From the NCBI GenBank assembly GCA_000818945.1, contig KN805442.1, positions 87,021 through 151,020 of the forward strand: DNA of 64,000 bases. The letters are read 5' to 3'. The DNA comes from Schizochytrium sp. CCTCC M209059. Lineage: Eukaryota > Sar > Bigyra > Thraustochytrida > Thraustochytriidae. Below, piece after piece: positions 31,810 to 41,231 of the stretch. Numbering within the stretch: the first letter of the stretch is position 1; each line of letters opens with the position of its first letter. Under the pieces are notes generated by a model, which was not told the origin of the DNA, did no database searches, and saw only the letters and a list, made by a program, of their open reading frames with translations. The position numbers and the translations under genes were made by a program.

Positions 31810-32749
31810 CAAGCATCATCATGAACAACATCTGCAACGAACGACCACCATAATAAAAACTGTCGAGTCACCTCTCTCTCTCCTCAAAACGTGGCGTGGT
31901 GCCACAAGGACTTTTGCGCAAGAAGTAGTGTGGCTCATAAAGGTTTCCGGCGGCGAGGCTGAGCGGAGCTGAGCGCGGTGGGCGCGCCACTCTCTACGGC
32001 CTCGTCGACGATGTTACATTGTACGGACCAGAATCATATAATCATTTGCATCTTCATGTCTGATTCATTCTTCCCTTAATTGCCACTCACCATCTATTGG
32101 GGCCTTGCGGCCCGCCCCTGGAACCTACCCTTTTAGAGTTTGCATGGCTGGTTTTTCTGGCTCAGCATCATGGACCAGCGTAAAAGAAATCATCAAGCTG
32201 GCTTTTCTATTATTCAATTGCTCCTGCTCCACATTGCGTTGCCCCCAGAATATCTGAGGCTTGCAGGCCAACCTTTTGCTTTGCGTGTCCCTTGTTTCCG
32301 CTATTTGATTATAGTTAATTATAACACATTATGAAGTTCGATCTCTGTACTAAGCATGTGCACACGCGTCGAAGCATCATTGTCCAGGTAAAAGAGCCAC
32401 GTTTGCAGCAGCAGCAGCAAAGCACAAGGCGCTGCCGCGAGACAAAGGCGAGTGGTCTACGCGAAGGCAGCCGCAAGTGCCGTTCGAGCAGCAGTAGCGG
32501 AGACAGACCAGAAGAAACGCGCCTCTGCACGCTTGCTCGCACGCGCCAGGCCTCCCCGCGTGTCCAAACTTACTACTACTAGCCTAGTACGTATACTACT
32601 ACTACATCTGTTAGTTAGGCCTAGACCTAGACCTATTTGCACAACAAAGACTTAGAGGCAGACAGACAGCAAAAGTAAGCAAGCAAGCAAGCAAGCAAGC
32701 AAAGCGAGCGAACGAGCACGCGGGCACGCGGGCACGCGGGCACGCAGCC
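31810..32749. other. Intergenic region before the ankyrin gene
   Basis: 940 bp. The 3' side of the preceding gene carries AATAAAA near 31850. The last 80 bp before the ATG at 32750 contain (AAGC)n at about 32676-32702, then GAGC/GGCACGC repeats on the sense strand. No coding frame is supported. Confidence 0.55.
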
Positions 32750-34264
32750 ATGGCGGACGCTGGCAGCAAGACGCACTCGGCGCCTGGCGCCTGCGAGACG
32801 CTAAAGGAATGCATCAGGAACAGAGACCTCGACGGTCTGCTGACGGAGATCACTGTCAAAGGCGTCGATGTGAACGTCGACGACGGCTCCGGCAAGCCTG
32901 CAATCTTTGTTGCCGCCACCTCGGACGAACCCATGTTTCTAGAGACCCTCTTGGAGTTTGGCGCTGACCCAAACATCTCTACTGCTAGCGGGGAAACACC
33001 ACTCTTCGCGGCTGCGTACAAGGGTCTCTTTGACTCGATCTCCAGTCTGCTCAAGGCAGGTGCCGACCCGAAGGCCACGCTGAGCGACGGCACCAATCTC
33101 ATCAAAGCCGCTTGCAGCAGCGGCAAACCCGGCGCCATCAAGGCGCTCGCCAAGGCTGGCGCAGACATTAATCACGAATCTTGCCCGCTGCAGGCGGCCG
33201 TCATGGCCAACTCCCCCACGGCCGTGAAGACGCTTCTCGACCTCGGCGCCGATCCCTCCATGTCCAACAACGACGAAGAGCTTCAAGCCTTGCATCTCGC
33301 GGCACAGCGTGGGCAGCGCGAGATCGTTAAAATCTTTGTCGAACGCAAGCTGCCGCTCGACGTCCTTGGCCAGGACTCTTCGCCTCTCATGTGGGCTGCC
33401 GAGCAAGGCCATGTAGACGTCGTTGACGACCTTTGTGCTGCGGGTGCAAACGTGGACTTTCCCCGTTCCGATGGCGCGACGGCTCTCATGGTGGCAGTCC
33501 TTGCAAAGCAACATCGCGTCATTGCCAGTCTGCTCAAGGCTGGCGCGAGTGTTGACGCAAGGACCGAAGGCGGCGCCACGGCTCTCATGTTCGCGGCCAT
33601 GGTCGGCGACTCGCCTCTCATCGAAACCTTTACCAAAGCTGGCGCGGCCGTCGATGCCCAAGACGCCAACGGCCAGACCGCGCTTTTCCTTGCAGTCCAC
33701 CAGCTTCAGTTTACCGCTGTGCAAGCGCTTCTTCGCAAAAAGGCTGACGTCAATATTTGCAACGCTAGCATGTTATCACCGCTTCATATTGCTATTCTCG
33801 TCAAGCGCAATGACTTTGTGAAAATGATCATGGACGCTGGGGCTATTATTGAACATCCAGACGAGGACGGCTACCGCGCTCTGCACCATGCCGTTCAAGT
33901 TGCCAACTATTCTGCTCTCCGCAACCTTCTGGGGGCAGGTGCCGATCCTAATGTCAAGGCTGCAGATGAGCGCACACCTCTCCTCATGGCCGCCCAGGCC
34001 GGAGATCAAGAGGCCGTTGCCACGCTTTTGAAGAATGGCGCTCACCTTGACGCTGCGTGCCTTGAGGCCGCCGCCGAACATGATCATCTTGCAGAGGTTC
34101 TTCAAGGCGCCGCTACGCAGAACGAGTCTCAGAAGACCGAGACCGGCGACAAGACCGCTACCGAAGAAGCGGCGGTCGACGCAGATTCTAGTCAATCTGG
34201 CCAAGAGGGACAGAAGGCGCCCATTTCTGACCATGCCCAGCCCCCGCAATCGCAGGCCAGCTAG
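32750..34264 (+). CDS. Ankyrin-repeat protein
   Basis: 504 residues from an ATG at 32750. From about residue 15 to 445 it is a nearly continuous stack of about 12-13 ankyrin repeats of roughly 33 residues. Typical consensus pieces are GETPLFAAAYKG, GATALMVAV, GQTALFLAV, GYRALHHAV and LLGAGADPNVKA. The C-terminal 60 residues are Glu/Thr/Gln-rich and disordered. There is no signal peptide, kinase, F-box or other enzymatic domain, so it is most simply a cytosolic or nuclear protein-binding scaffold. Partner unknown. It is followed at 640 bp by a sphingosine kinase on the same strand, with palindromic direct repeats between them. Confidence 0.93.
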   Translation: MADAGSKTHSAPGACETLKECIRNRDLDGLLTEITVKGVDVNVDDGSGKPAIFVAATSDEPMFLETLLEFGADPNISTASGETPLFAAAYKGLFDSISSLLKAGADPKATLSDGTNLIKAACSSGKPGAIKALAKAGADINHESCPLQAAVMANSPTAVKTLLDLGADPSMSNNDEELQALHLAAQRGQREIVKIFVERKLPLDVLGQDSSPLMWAAEQGHVDVVDDLCAAGANVDFPRSDGATALMVAVLAKQHRVIASLLKAGASVDARTEGGATALMFAAMVGDSPLIETFTKAGAAVDAQDANGQTALFLAVHQLQFTAVQALLRKKADVNICNASMLSPLHIAILVKRNDFVKMIMDAGAIIEHPDEDGYRALHHAVQVANYSALRNLLGAGADPNVKAADERTPLLMAAQAGDQEAVATLLKNGAHLDAACLEAAAEHDHLAEVLQGAATQNESQKTETGDKTATEEAAVDADSSQSGQEGQKAPISDHAQPPQSQAS

Positions 34265-34353
34265 CTCACATACATAAATACATTTGTATAGCCTACAGAT
34301 GAACCGTGCATACAACACGTGATTTTCACCCCTCGCTGCCGGGCCGCTCAGCC

Positions 34354-34443
34354 TGCCCGATCTAGATCGGGCCAATTATGCTGATCAAATATGCAGTGCC
34401 GCTGCCCGATCTAGATCGGGCCAATTATCCTGATCAAATATGC
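34354..34443 (+). repeat. Two 41-bp direct repeats, each with a perfect 16-bp palindrome
   Basis: Copies at 34354-34394 and 34403-34443 differ at one position (34380 G, 34429 C). Each contains the perfect palindrome CCCGATCTAGATCGGG (34356-34371 and 34405-34420) and a downstream TGATCA. The period is 49 bp. It could be a dimer-binding site array or an RNA 3'-end hairpin pair; both are inference. Confidence 0.9.
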
Positions 34444-34471
34444 TGGCCGCAGCCGTTCTTGCTGGCCGTTC

Positions 34472-34507
34472 CTGAAGGCCGTCCCTGAAGGCCGATACTG
34501 AAGGCCG
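34472..34507 (+). repeat. CTGAAGGCCG, three copies at 13-bp period
   Basis: Exact 10-mers at 34472, 34485 and 34498, just downstream of the palindromic direct repeats. Confidence 0.85.
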
Positions 34508-34903
34508 ATTTTGCTTATCAAGAGCTGATTCTTGTCAACAAAGAGCCAGACATTCCATACTTGAACCCCCCTCGTCGGCCATTGCCTTCCTCTCGCCTTT
34601 GCCTTCGCCTTTGCCATTGTCATTGCCATGGTCATTGTCATGGCCATGGCCATGGCCATGGCCTCTGCCTGTACTACTAGTCCACGTCAGGCAGGTCCAC
34701 TCGCCCACACACGCAGAACGATGACACTCGAAGATTTTGTTAATCTTAAAGCCACGTAAAAAATATATTGATTATACGCTTTTAGGCCTAAATACTTAGT
34801 ACCAGACCGCGCCACTTTCACATCCTACAGCCTGTAATAAAAGCAATCGGGTAACTAAGCAAGCAAAAGTCAAGAAGAGGGTTAGCTGCGAGCGCACGTC
34901 GCG

Positions 34904-36511
34904 ATGCTTTCGTCTTGGAGCAGCAACAAGCCCAGCCTCCAGAACGGGGGCGGGCCGGGCATTTGGACGTGGCCTGAGAAGGGAGGAGCTCGCGTGAGCG
35001 ACTTGGAGCTCGACGAGGCCTACGGTCTCTTCTCCCTTGAGCATGTCAACTTGCGCATGTCGTGGGAATCCCTCGTGGGAGTCCACCAACGCGGACGGAC
35101 TCTGTGTTTCGTAGGGTACGAGGCGTGCGCCCCCTTGTCCTTTTTCGCGAAACTATGCGGCGCCAAGCCTGAGCCTGCATCCGGCCAAAGCACCAAGAAT
35201 CGCACGTTGCACAGAAAGGAAATTTTTCTTATTGCAGAAAACGAGGAGCTTGCAACGCGATGGCGAATTGCCACCTTGACAGCTCTTGGGCGTGGTGGGC
35301 CTCGTGACGACCTGCCTCTGCTCGTCTTGATTAATCCACACGCGGGCGCAGGGAGCGCGCAGACCATGTGGCGAAATGGCCCCATGAGCATCATTTGCGC
35401 CGACGCTGGTCACAACGTCAAGGTCGTCGTCACAGATCGCGCCAATCACGCCTTCGAGCTAGTACGCAGCCACGAAGACCTCTGCGCCGCATACAAAGGC
35501 ATCGTCACCGTCAGTGGAGATGGTCTCATCTTTGAAGTGCTTCAAGGTGTGATGCAGCGGGCCGACTGGGCGCGATGCATGCAGACACTCACGTTTGGCG
35601 TCCTCCCCGGCGGCTCAGGAAATGGCCTCGCCAAGTCTCTCAACGATGCGGCCAGTCTGGCGCACTGTGCGAAATCTTCTGCCTTTCTTATTGCAAAGGG
35701 TAACGCAGAATTGCTTGACGTCGCTGCCGTGGACGTTTACAATGCAGACCATCCGAGCCAAGGCATGCACCAAAATGTGCGCCGCATCTACTCTTTTCTT
35801 TCTTTGGAATGGGCCATGATCGCCGATATCGACATCGGATCAGAGTATATGCGGTTCCTTGGAGCTTTGCGCTTTCAGATTGAGGGCGTGAAGCGCGCAA
35901 TCTTTACACGCAAATACAGCGGCCGCATCTCATATTTGCCTTGCTTGGACGAGAAATCCATGTCTGCGCGGACGCCAAAGGATCTCAGCGATCGTGAGCA
36001 AGCTGCAGGTCCTTCGTATTGGACCGAGCATGCTGATCTTATTGATGATCTTGCTGCAGAGTCACCGCACCTCAATCTACTTCCGGAACCTGGTGCTGCT
36101 CTCCCATCGCACTGGAAGACAGCTGAAGGCAAGTTCTGGTGCATGTGGAACTGCAATGTTCCATGGATGACCGGGACTGACCTCGTCGCAAAGGAATCGA
36201 CGGTCGCCGACGGCCTTATCCAGCTCAATTTTCTTCGCGACGAGTCTCCTCACGGAAAGATGAGTCGATGGAAATTTGTTGTCTTCTTGCTTGGGCTCGA
36301 AACCGGCGACCACCCTTCCTATTGTGAGATGGCACCGACCCAAGCCTACCGGCTCGAGCCGCTTCCGGGCCTTGATGGTCGTAATCAAAAGGGCATTATC
36401 GCGATTGACGGCGAAGAGATTGAGTACTCTGCACTTCAAATGCAAAACATGCGCGGCTTCATGCGCGTGTACAGCCACGCCGTCTCCCGGTCTAGGCTTT
36501 CATGCTCTTAA
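34904..36511 (+). CDS. SPHK: Sphingosine kinase (DAGK-type catalytic fold)
   Basis: 535 residues; phosphorylates sphingoid bases to sphingosine-1-phosphate-type lipids using ATP. Conserved blocks appear in order: LLVLINPHAGAGS near 139 (nucleotide-binding start of the DAGK fold), VSGDGLIFEVLQG near 202 with the GDG loop, and GVLPGGSGNGLAKSL near 231. Then come WAMIADIDIGSEYMRFLG near 302 with the substrate-contact acidic residues, YSGRISYLP, and the C-terminal AIDGEEIEYSALQMQ near 501. The SGDGLxxEVLQG and PGGSGNGLA forms are sphingosine-kinase-like rather than diacylglycerol- or ceramide-kinase-like. Residues 25-128 look like a PH-type membrane-binding region. There is no transmembrane segment, so it is expected to be cytosolic and recruited to membranes. 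The ATG is preceded by AAGCAAGC. Confidence 0.93.
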   Translation: MLSSWSSNKPSLQNGGGPGIWTWPEKGGARVSDLELDEAYGLFSLEHVNLRMSWESLVGVHQRGRTLCFVGYEACAPLSFFAKLCGAKPEPASGQSTKNRTLHRKEIFLIAENEELATRWRIATLTALGRGGPRDDLPLLVLINPHAGAGSAQTMWRNGPMSIICADAGHNVKVVVTDRANHAFELVRSHEDLCAAYKGIVTVSGDGLIFEVLQGVMQRADWARCMQTLTFGVLPGGSGNGLAKSLNDAASLAHCAKSSAFLIAKGNAELLDVAAVDVYNADHPSQGMHQNVRRIYSFLSLEWAMIADIDIGSEYMRFLGALRFQIEGVKRAIFTRKYSGRISYLPCLDEKSMSARTPKDLSDREQAAGPSYWTEHADLIDDLAAESPHLNLLPEPGAALPSHWKTAEGKFWCMWNCNVPWMTGTDLVAKESTVADGLIQLNFLRDESPHGKMSRWKFVVFLLGLETGDHPSYCEMAPTQAYRLEPLPGLDGRNQKGIIAIDGEEIEYSALQMQNMRGFMRVYSHAVSRSRLSCS

Positions 36512-36904
36512 AATTCTCTCTTCTACCAAAATGATGTTCTTCTAAAATAATATTTTTAAAAGTAGAAAAAGAGAGAATGCTATGGAAGAGGGTGATCTTT
36601 CTCCGCCGCGGCAATCCTCGCCTTTGCGACGCATAGCGATCCCATCATCCTTGCTCCGTTTTTGTTACATACATTTTTTTTTAATAGGGCCAAACTAGAA
36701 GAATTTTTTTTCCTTGCTCAAGTTTCCGTTGAGCGCCGTTAAAAATTTGAATTGAGATGAATCAGTCGTTCTGGTGTTGATGAAGCTTGCCCATCTCAAA
36801 CAGCCCCAAACCTGCGTGGCCCAGGTGCAAGCCGCGAGGCTCGTGGCGTCGTCGAACGCGTGGGTGCAGAGAGCCTTGTGCGCAAAGAAGAGACGAAGAA
36901 AATC
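36512..36904. other. Intergenic region between two plus-strand genes
   Basis: 393 bp with AT-rich sequence after the sphingosine kinase stop, including poly-T runs near 36675 and 36705. It should hold that gene's 3' end and the next promoter. The following frame opens upstream at a GTG (36860), rejected in favour of the ATG at 36905. Confidence 0.5.
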
Positions 36905-39900
36905 ATGGCCGGCTCGAGCACACTGAAGATGGCCCATGCAGCCTTGCCAGAGGAGTTTCGCGACCTCCCCTCGGACTGTCTCGAGCGCATCTGGGACGCG
37001 CTCATCGATGAGGCCAGCGGCGTGTACCTGCGCGGGGAGGCCTTTGACAGAGTCTTCGGGGTCATCGACATCGAGGTCAAGGTTCGTGGAGACACACGTG
37101 CATCTCCGGACGTTGTCAGCGCAGACGCGGTTGCAGCACACGACCTGATGCCAAGCAATACTCCTCTGGGAAAGCTCTTTGCGCTCTTTCAACTCGCGTC
37201 CGTGCCCGATTGTGCCGACGCATTTGAGGTACTAGGCGCACTTGTACTAGCCTCAAATCAGCTTTCGCGAAGAGGAAAGCTCGCGCATCTTCAAGACCGC
37301 TGCATGCTCGTCTCGCCTCTGAATCTGGCCTCCGTCGTGAATGGCGCAAGTTTGGCCCTCGACGGCAGACGTGTGCTCCAAGAAGAAAGCGATCTTTTGG
37401 CGTGCACCTCTCGCGAGCTCGAGACATGGCTTGACAAGTTTCCTCATCGCCCGATCCGAATCCGAGTCAAAGTGCTAAAAGTCAGTCCAGACGTCGTCGA
37501 AGAAGACTTGAGAATTACCGTCAATGGACACGCAAAACATTTCGCTGCCAATGGAAGTGCTGAGGTCTTTGCGCAGACAGGCACTTTGGCCACAATTGGG
37601 GCTGGAGTCATTGCGCTTCGCAACGGCAGATTCTCGCTGAAAACCACAAAGTCTGAACAAGAGTACGCGGAAGTCCTCATCAGTGAGCATGAGGAGAATG
37701 ACTCTAATGTTATTGCGCCCCGAGATGCCGCCGCTGGTGCTACGGGTACTGCAGAGTTCGAAGGAATCACCAGTGCCACTGAAACGTTGCGCAATATTGG
37801 AATGGACAATATGAATACCGCTCCCGCGGCACGCAAGCCCATCGAGGAAAATGCCACCCTTCTCGAAGCCAAAGTGGATGTTGTGCAAGATGGGGAAGAT
37901 GAAGAGGACGTAGCCTTTCGCGCTCGCGCTCAAGCGCTAGCGACGCCACTCGTTTCGAACATCATGTCAGGACGTGCGAGGTGTATTCCACAGCAGAGTC
38001 GAGATTGGAGGTCGGCAGCTCGGAGTATGATCCAGCAGACGGAAGTCGAAACGGCGCAAGGCCCATCAACCTCTCGACTCATTGCCACGACAGGTTTTAG
38101 CGTCAGCATTCCGCCGCTTCAACTTGCCAAAAGCGAAGTCGTCTTTGCGGTCGGACCCCTCATCGCGATCGATCAGATTTCGCGCAGCACAAGTGAGCCG
38201 GGCACCACTCGCTACTTCACCGCGCATCACGCACAAGTGACAGCATTAGCCGTGCATCCAAATGGAAGATGGATTGCGAGCGCTGCGGCTGACTCGCGCA
38301 AGCTCCTCATGTGGGACGCCACCTCAATGGACATTCAGTTTGGTATTGATGCCGTAGTGTCGGGAGCCGACATCATGACCATCAGCAAGTGCGGTAGCAC
38401 ACTGTTTTGCATGAACGCAAACGAAGGGACGTACGCTTTTTACGATGTCAGCGCTCCGGGCCGTCTTTCACTCATCCGAAGTGCGCGTTTGCCCTCGGAA
38501 GTCGGTGCACGGTGCGCAGAAATGGTCTCCAAGTCGAGTGTTGTTCTTGCTGGCGCGCAAGTTGTCCGTATCGACACCGAAGGCTCTCTTCTACGTATGC
38601 GCTGGGGCAAAATTGCGCCAAAGGCTGTGCAGACCTCGCTCGCAGCTCTGCCCGATGGTCGCTCTTTCGTGACTGCGTCAAAGGACACCGGCTGTCTTTA
38701 TCTGTGGAACGGCGAGGTCTGCACGAAACACAATGTGATCGAGGGTGCAGGCAGTGCGAAGGTGAGTGCAGTCACAAACGACTTGTCGCGTGGGGCCAGT
38801 GTCGTGGTTTGTGGCTTCGACAATGGCACACTCTGTCTCGTGTCCTCACGATCGCTCGAGATCGTCCCTGACTCCAAAACCCCGGCTTCTGCAAGCGAGA
38901 CCGCAAGTCCAGTGGCTTGTCTCACGTCTGGCGCTTCTGGAATCGTTGTCGTCACCCAAAACTGTGTCATGTGGCGATTCTCCTTTGCAGAACAGCCACA
39001 ACAGCGATGGACCCTGATGCGATACGGCCACGGAACGGCAAGCGAGCCTGTTCATGCGGCTTGGACATCCCCCGACACTTTTGTAACGGCTGGCGATAAC
39101 TCTCGTGTGCACCTTTGGCGTCTAGGTCCCTCAAATGGTCTCGTGTGCGCAAGCACGCTTTGCGCCTCTGAGCATCGTGTCACGGCACTTGCTGGTCTTG
39201 GCACGCGTGTGTTCTTTGCGATGGGTGAACGCACGATTACGGTCGCCGATTTTAGCAAGACTCATGCAAAGGCCTCTGGTTCGCGGATTGTGTGTTCGAG
39301 TGTGGCTTACATCGACGAGCTGGCCGCCTCGGAAGGTTGTCTCGCGGCGAGCTGCAGTCGATCTCACATGATCGAGATTCGATCCTTTCCGTCGGGTATC
39401 TATCTTCACAAGCTCTCTTTTGATCCTGCAAAGGCCGCGATATCCTTGCGTTTCGTATCCCTACCGCAGGGTGGACTTGCGCTTGCCCGAGCACAAGAGA
39501 CCGCATGGGATGCCAAGACTTGGAAGAAGCTCAACTCACCTGTCTCAACTCTTGTCCCTGAGCAAGCTCCCACCACCAGGAGCGTTGTGCCCGTCGGAGG
39601 GGCAGTTTTGGTTCGCGAAGTTGTGCCCATTGCCAACGTGCCTGCATATCAGGGCGTACGAGCGAAGGAGCTTCCGCCATTTTTGCGACGCGTCTTCCGT
39701 ATCGACGACGGCAAGACGGCGCAGGCCTCGACGTGGGCGACACAGCGTAGCGCCAAGACAGCCGAGGCAACGGGTGGCGCAATTGTCTGCACCAATAACA
39801 AGTCAGTAAGAGCGCTCGCAATGCTGACTCCTGGCCGGGAGACAGGTGAGGCACCCATTCTTGCCGTGGCCATGGATCAGGGGCTGGTCCAAGTGAACAA

Positions 39901-40972
39901 TTACAAATTGAGGGTTGAGGGGTCAACCCAGGCCGTGGCGTTTGGTCCAGAGAGTCGTCTTGCGGTCAGTACCTCGCAGATGATTTACATTTTCCATTGG
40001 AGAACAGGAGTTCTTTTAACCAGCGTCGCAGTTGCCAATGAGGCGACCCTTGGCTTCGAGTTCGTCCAAGTCCATGAACTTGGATCGTGCCTTGCGCGCG
40101 TCACCGCTTCAGGAGGACTTCAGATCTGGCGGCTGCAAGATGATGCGCTGATTCTCGATACAAAATGCTCCAGACCTGACGTGGGTGCAACATGTCTCTG
40201 TGATGCTGGTGTTTTTGGTACTCTCGACGGATATCTGCGACGCGTAGATGACCCTGATGGCGCAAAGGTAGAACATGCACGCGAGAGCGCAGTTCTTTCG
40301 ATCCACCACGATAAAGCAGGGTTTGTAAGTGCAGATGCTGCAGGGACTGTCAAGCTGTGGTCAACGTCGCTGCAGGAAATCCAAGTGCGCAAAAGCGAGC
40401 GTACTTCGTTTGCGCAACCAGTTGTGGCCGTTTCCCGAAATGTAGCTACCCAAGAAGTGCTTGCGCAGACCGCGGATGGGCATGTGTATGCAAATCGCAA
40501 TCCTGTTGACTCGCATCTCATTAACGCGAGTTTGGACTTGCCGAAAATCCCGACGCTGGCTGCATCTCAACGAGCCAATTCAAAGGGACTCACCTTTCAA
40601 TTCAAACTGCGCGGAAACTGGCGTCTCTCGGTAGGCGGCGACCGAATCAAGATTATGGATGACTCTCTCTCGGTACTGAACAGCTTTACTTTGGACGATC
40701 CTGTCAAGACAGCGGCCTTGAGCCCGGACGAGCAGGTTCTCGCTGTGGCTTCACAAGCCAATGATCTTTACATTCTCGACGTCGGCACGATGTCACTCGT
40801 GTACTTTTGGCCACACGCCCAAGTCCTTCGAGAGGTGGAGGCCCTTCACTTTCTTTCTGAAGGAGCGACGTCTGCGCCGGTGCGGATAGAAGGGCGCGCT
40901 TTGTCTGCAATGAAGTCGCCGCTCTTTGCAACTTTGCTTGTCAATGGCGCTCCGTTCGCATACAAGACATGA
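36905..40972 (+). CDS. EML-like WD40-repeat protein, possible EF-hand-like N-terminus
   Basis: 1355 residues from the ATG at 36905. The first ~190 residues are helical (LPEEFRDLPSDCLERIWDAL), resembling the degenerate EF-hand-type region at the front of some flagellar WD40 proteins; no canonical calcium loop is visible. From about residue 420 to the end runs a long series of WD40 blades, probably two or more propellers. The first has the EML-type start (VVFAVGPLIAID, RYFTAHHAQVTALAVHPNGRWIAS, LLMWD). Later blades include FVTASKDTGCLYLWNG, FVTAGDNSRVHLWRLG and FVSADAAGTVKLWST. EML proteins bind microtubules; a ciliary family such as CFAP337 is an alternative. It is convergent with DRC5, which fits a flagellar role weakly. 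Confidence 0.8.
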   Translation: MAGSSTLKMAHAALPEEFRDLPSDCLERIWDALIDEASGVYLRGEAFDRVFGVIDIEVKVRGDTRASPDVVSADAVAAHDLMPSNTPLGKLFALFQLASVPDCADAFEVLGALVLASNQLSRRGKLAHLQDRCMLVSPLNLASVVNGASLALDGRRVLQEESDLLACTSRELETWLDKFPHRPIRIRVKVLKVSPDVVEEDLRITVNGHAKHFAANGSAEVFAQTGTLATIGAGVIALRNGRFSLKTTKSEQEYAEVLISEHEENDSNVIAPRDAAAGATGTAEFEGITSATETLRNIGMDNMNTAPAARKPIEENATLLEAKVDVVQDGEDEEDVAFRARAQALATPLVSNIMSGRARCIPQQSRDWRSAARSMIQQTEVETAQGPSTSRLIATTGFSVSIPPLQLAKSEVVFAVGPLIAIDQISRSTSEPGTTRYFTAHHAQVTALAVHPNGRWIASAAADSRKLLMWDATSMDIQFGIDAVVSGADIMTISKCGSTLFCMNANEGTYAFYDVSAPGRLSLIRSARLPSEVGARCAEMVSKSSVVLAGAQVVRIDTEGSLLRMRWGKIAPKAVQTSLAALPDGRSFVTASKDTGCLYLWNGEVCTKHNVIEGAGSAKVSAVTNDLSRGASVVVCGFDNGTLCLVSSRSLEIVPDSKTPASASETASPVACLTSGASGIVVVTQNCVMWRFSFAEQPQQRWTLMRYGHGTASEPVHAAWTSPDTFVTAGDNSRVHLWRLGPSNGLVCASTLCASEHRVTALAGLGTRVFFAMGERTITVADFSKTHAKASGSRIVCSSVAYIDELAASEGCLAASCSRSHMIEIRSFPSGIYLHKLSFDPAKAAISLRFVSLPQGGLALARAQETAWDAKTWKKLNSPVSTLVPEQAPTTRSVVPVGGAVLVREVVPIANVPAYQGVRAKELPPFLRRVFRIDDGKTAQASTWATQRSAKTAEATGGAIVCTNNKSVRALAMLTPGRETGEAPILAVAMDQGLVQVNNYKLRVEGSTQAVAFGPESRLAVSTSQMIYIFHWRTGVLLTSVAVANEATLGFEFVQVHELGSCLARVTASGGLQIWRLQDDALILDTKCSRPDVGATCLCDAGVFGTLDGYLRRVDDPDGAKVEHARESAVLSIHHDKAGFVSADAAGTVKLWSTSLQEIQVRKSERTSFAQPVVAVSRNVATQEVLAQTADGHVYANRNPVDSHLINASLDLPKIPTLAASQRANSKGLTFQFKLRGNWRLSVGGDRIKIMDDSLSVLNSFTLDDPVKTAALSPDEQVLAVASQANDLYILDVGTMSLVYFWPHAQVLREVEALHFLSEGATSAPVRIEGRALSAMKSPLFATLLVNGAPFAYKT

Positions 40973-40977
40973 CTTAT

Positions 40978-41015
40978 AAGCAAGCAAGCAAGCAAGCAAG
41001 CAAGCGAGCAAGCAA
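40978..41015 (+). repeat. (AAGC)n just after a stop codon
   Basis: About eight AAGC/GAGC units beginning five bases after the TGA of the WD40 gene, hence in its 3' untranslated region. This shows the AAGC tracts are not limited to 5' leaders. Confidence 0.9.
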
Positions 41016-41231
41016 CGATGAAGTATTTTAATCAAAGACGCGTTAGCAGGAAGAGCGAAGTCCTGACGACCGAATGCTCACTATCAATCCGTCATTCATT
41101 TGTAAGCTCAAGCCGGTCCGTCAAGTCTTGGAAAATAATGTCAACGACTTAGCGAACAACATGAAGCATTTTCTATAGTATCCATTGCGCTATCTTGGTC
41201 CGCTCTTTGCAATAAGAGCAAGGCAACGCAG

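Larger units (their letters stand above)
34265..34903. other. Intergenic region with palindromic and short tandem repeats
   Basis: 639 bp between two plus-strand genes. It holds the 41-bp direct repeats, three CTGAAGGCCG units and a run of GCCATG repeats around 34620-34665. AAGCAAGC lies close to the next ATG at 34904. Confidence 0.6.

Noticed and set aside
34411..34659. Minus-strand frame starting with alternating Met-Ala and Met-Thr
   Set aside because: It is translated from GCCATG and GTCATG repeats in the intergenic region.
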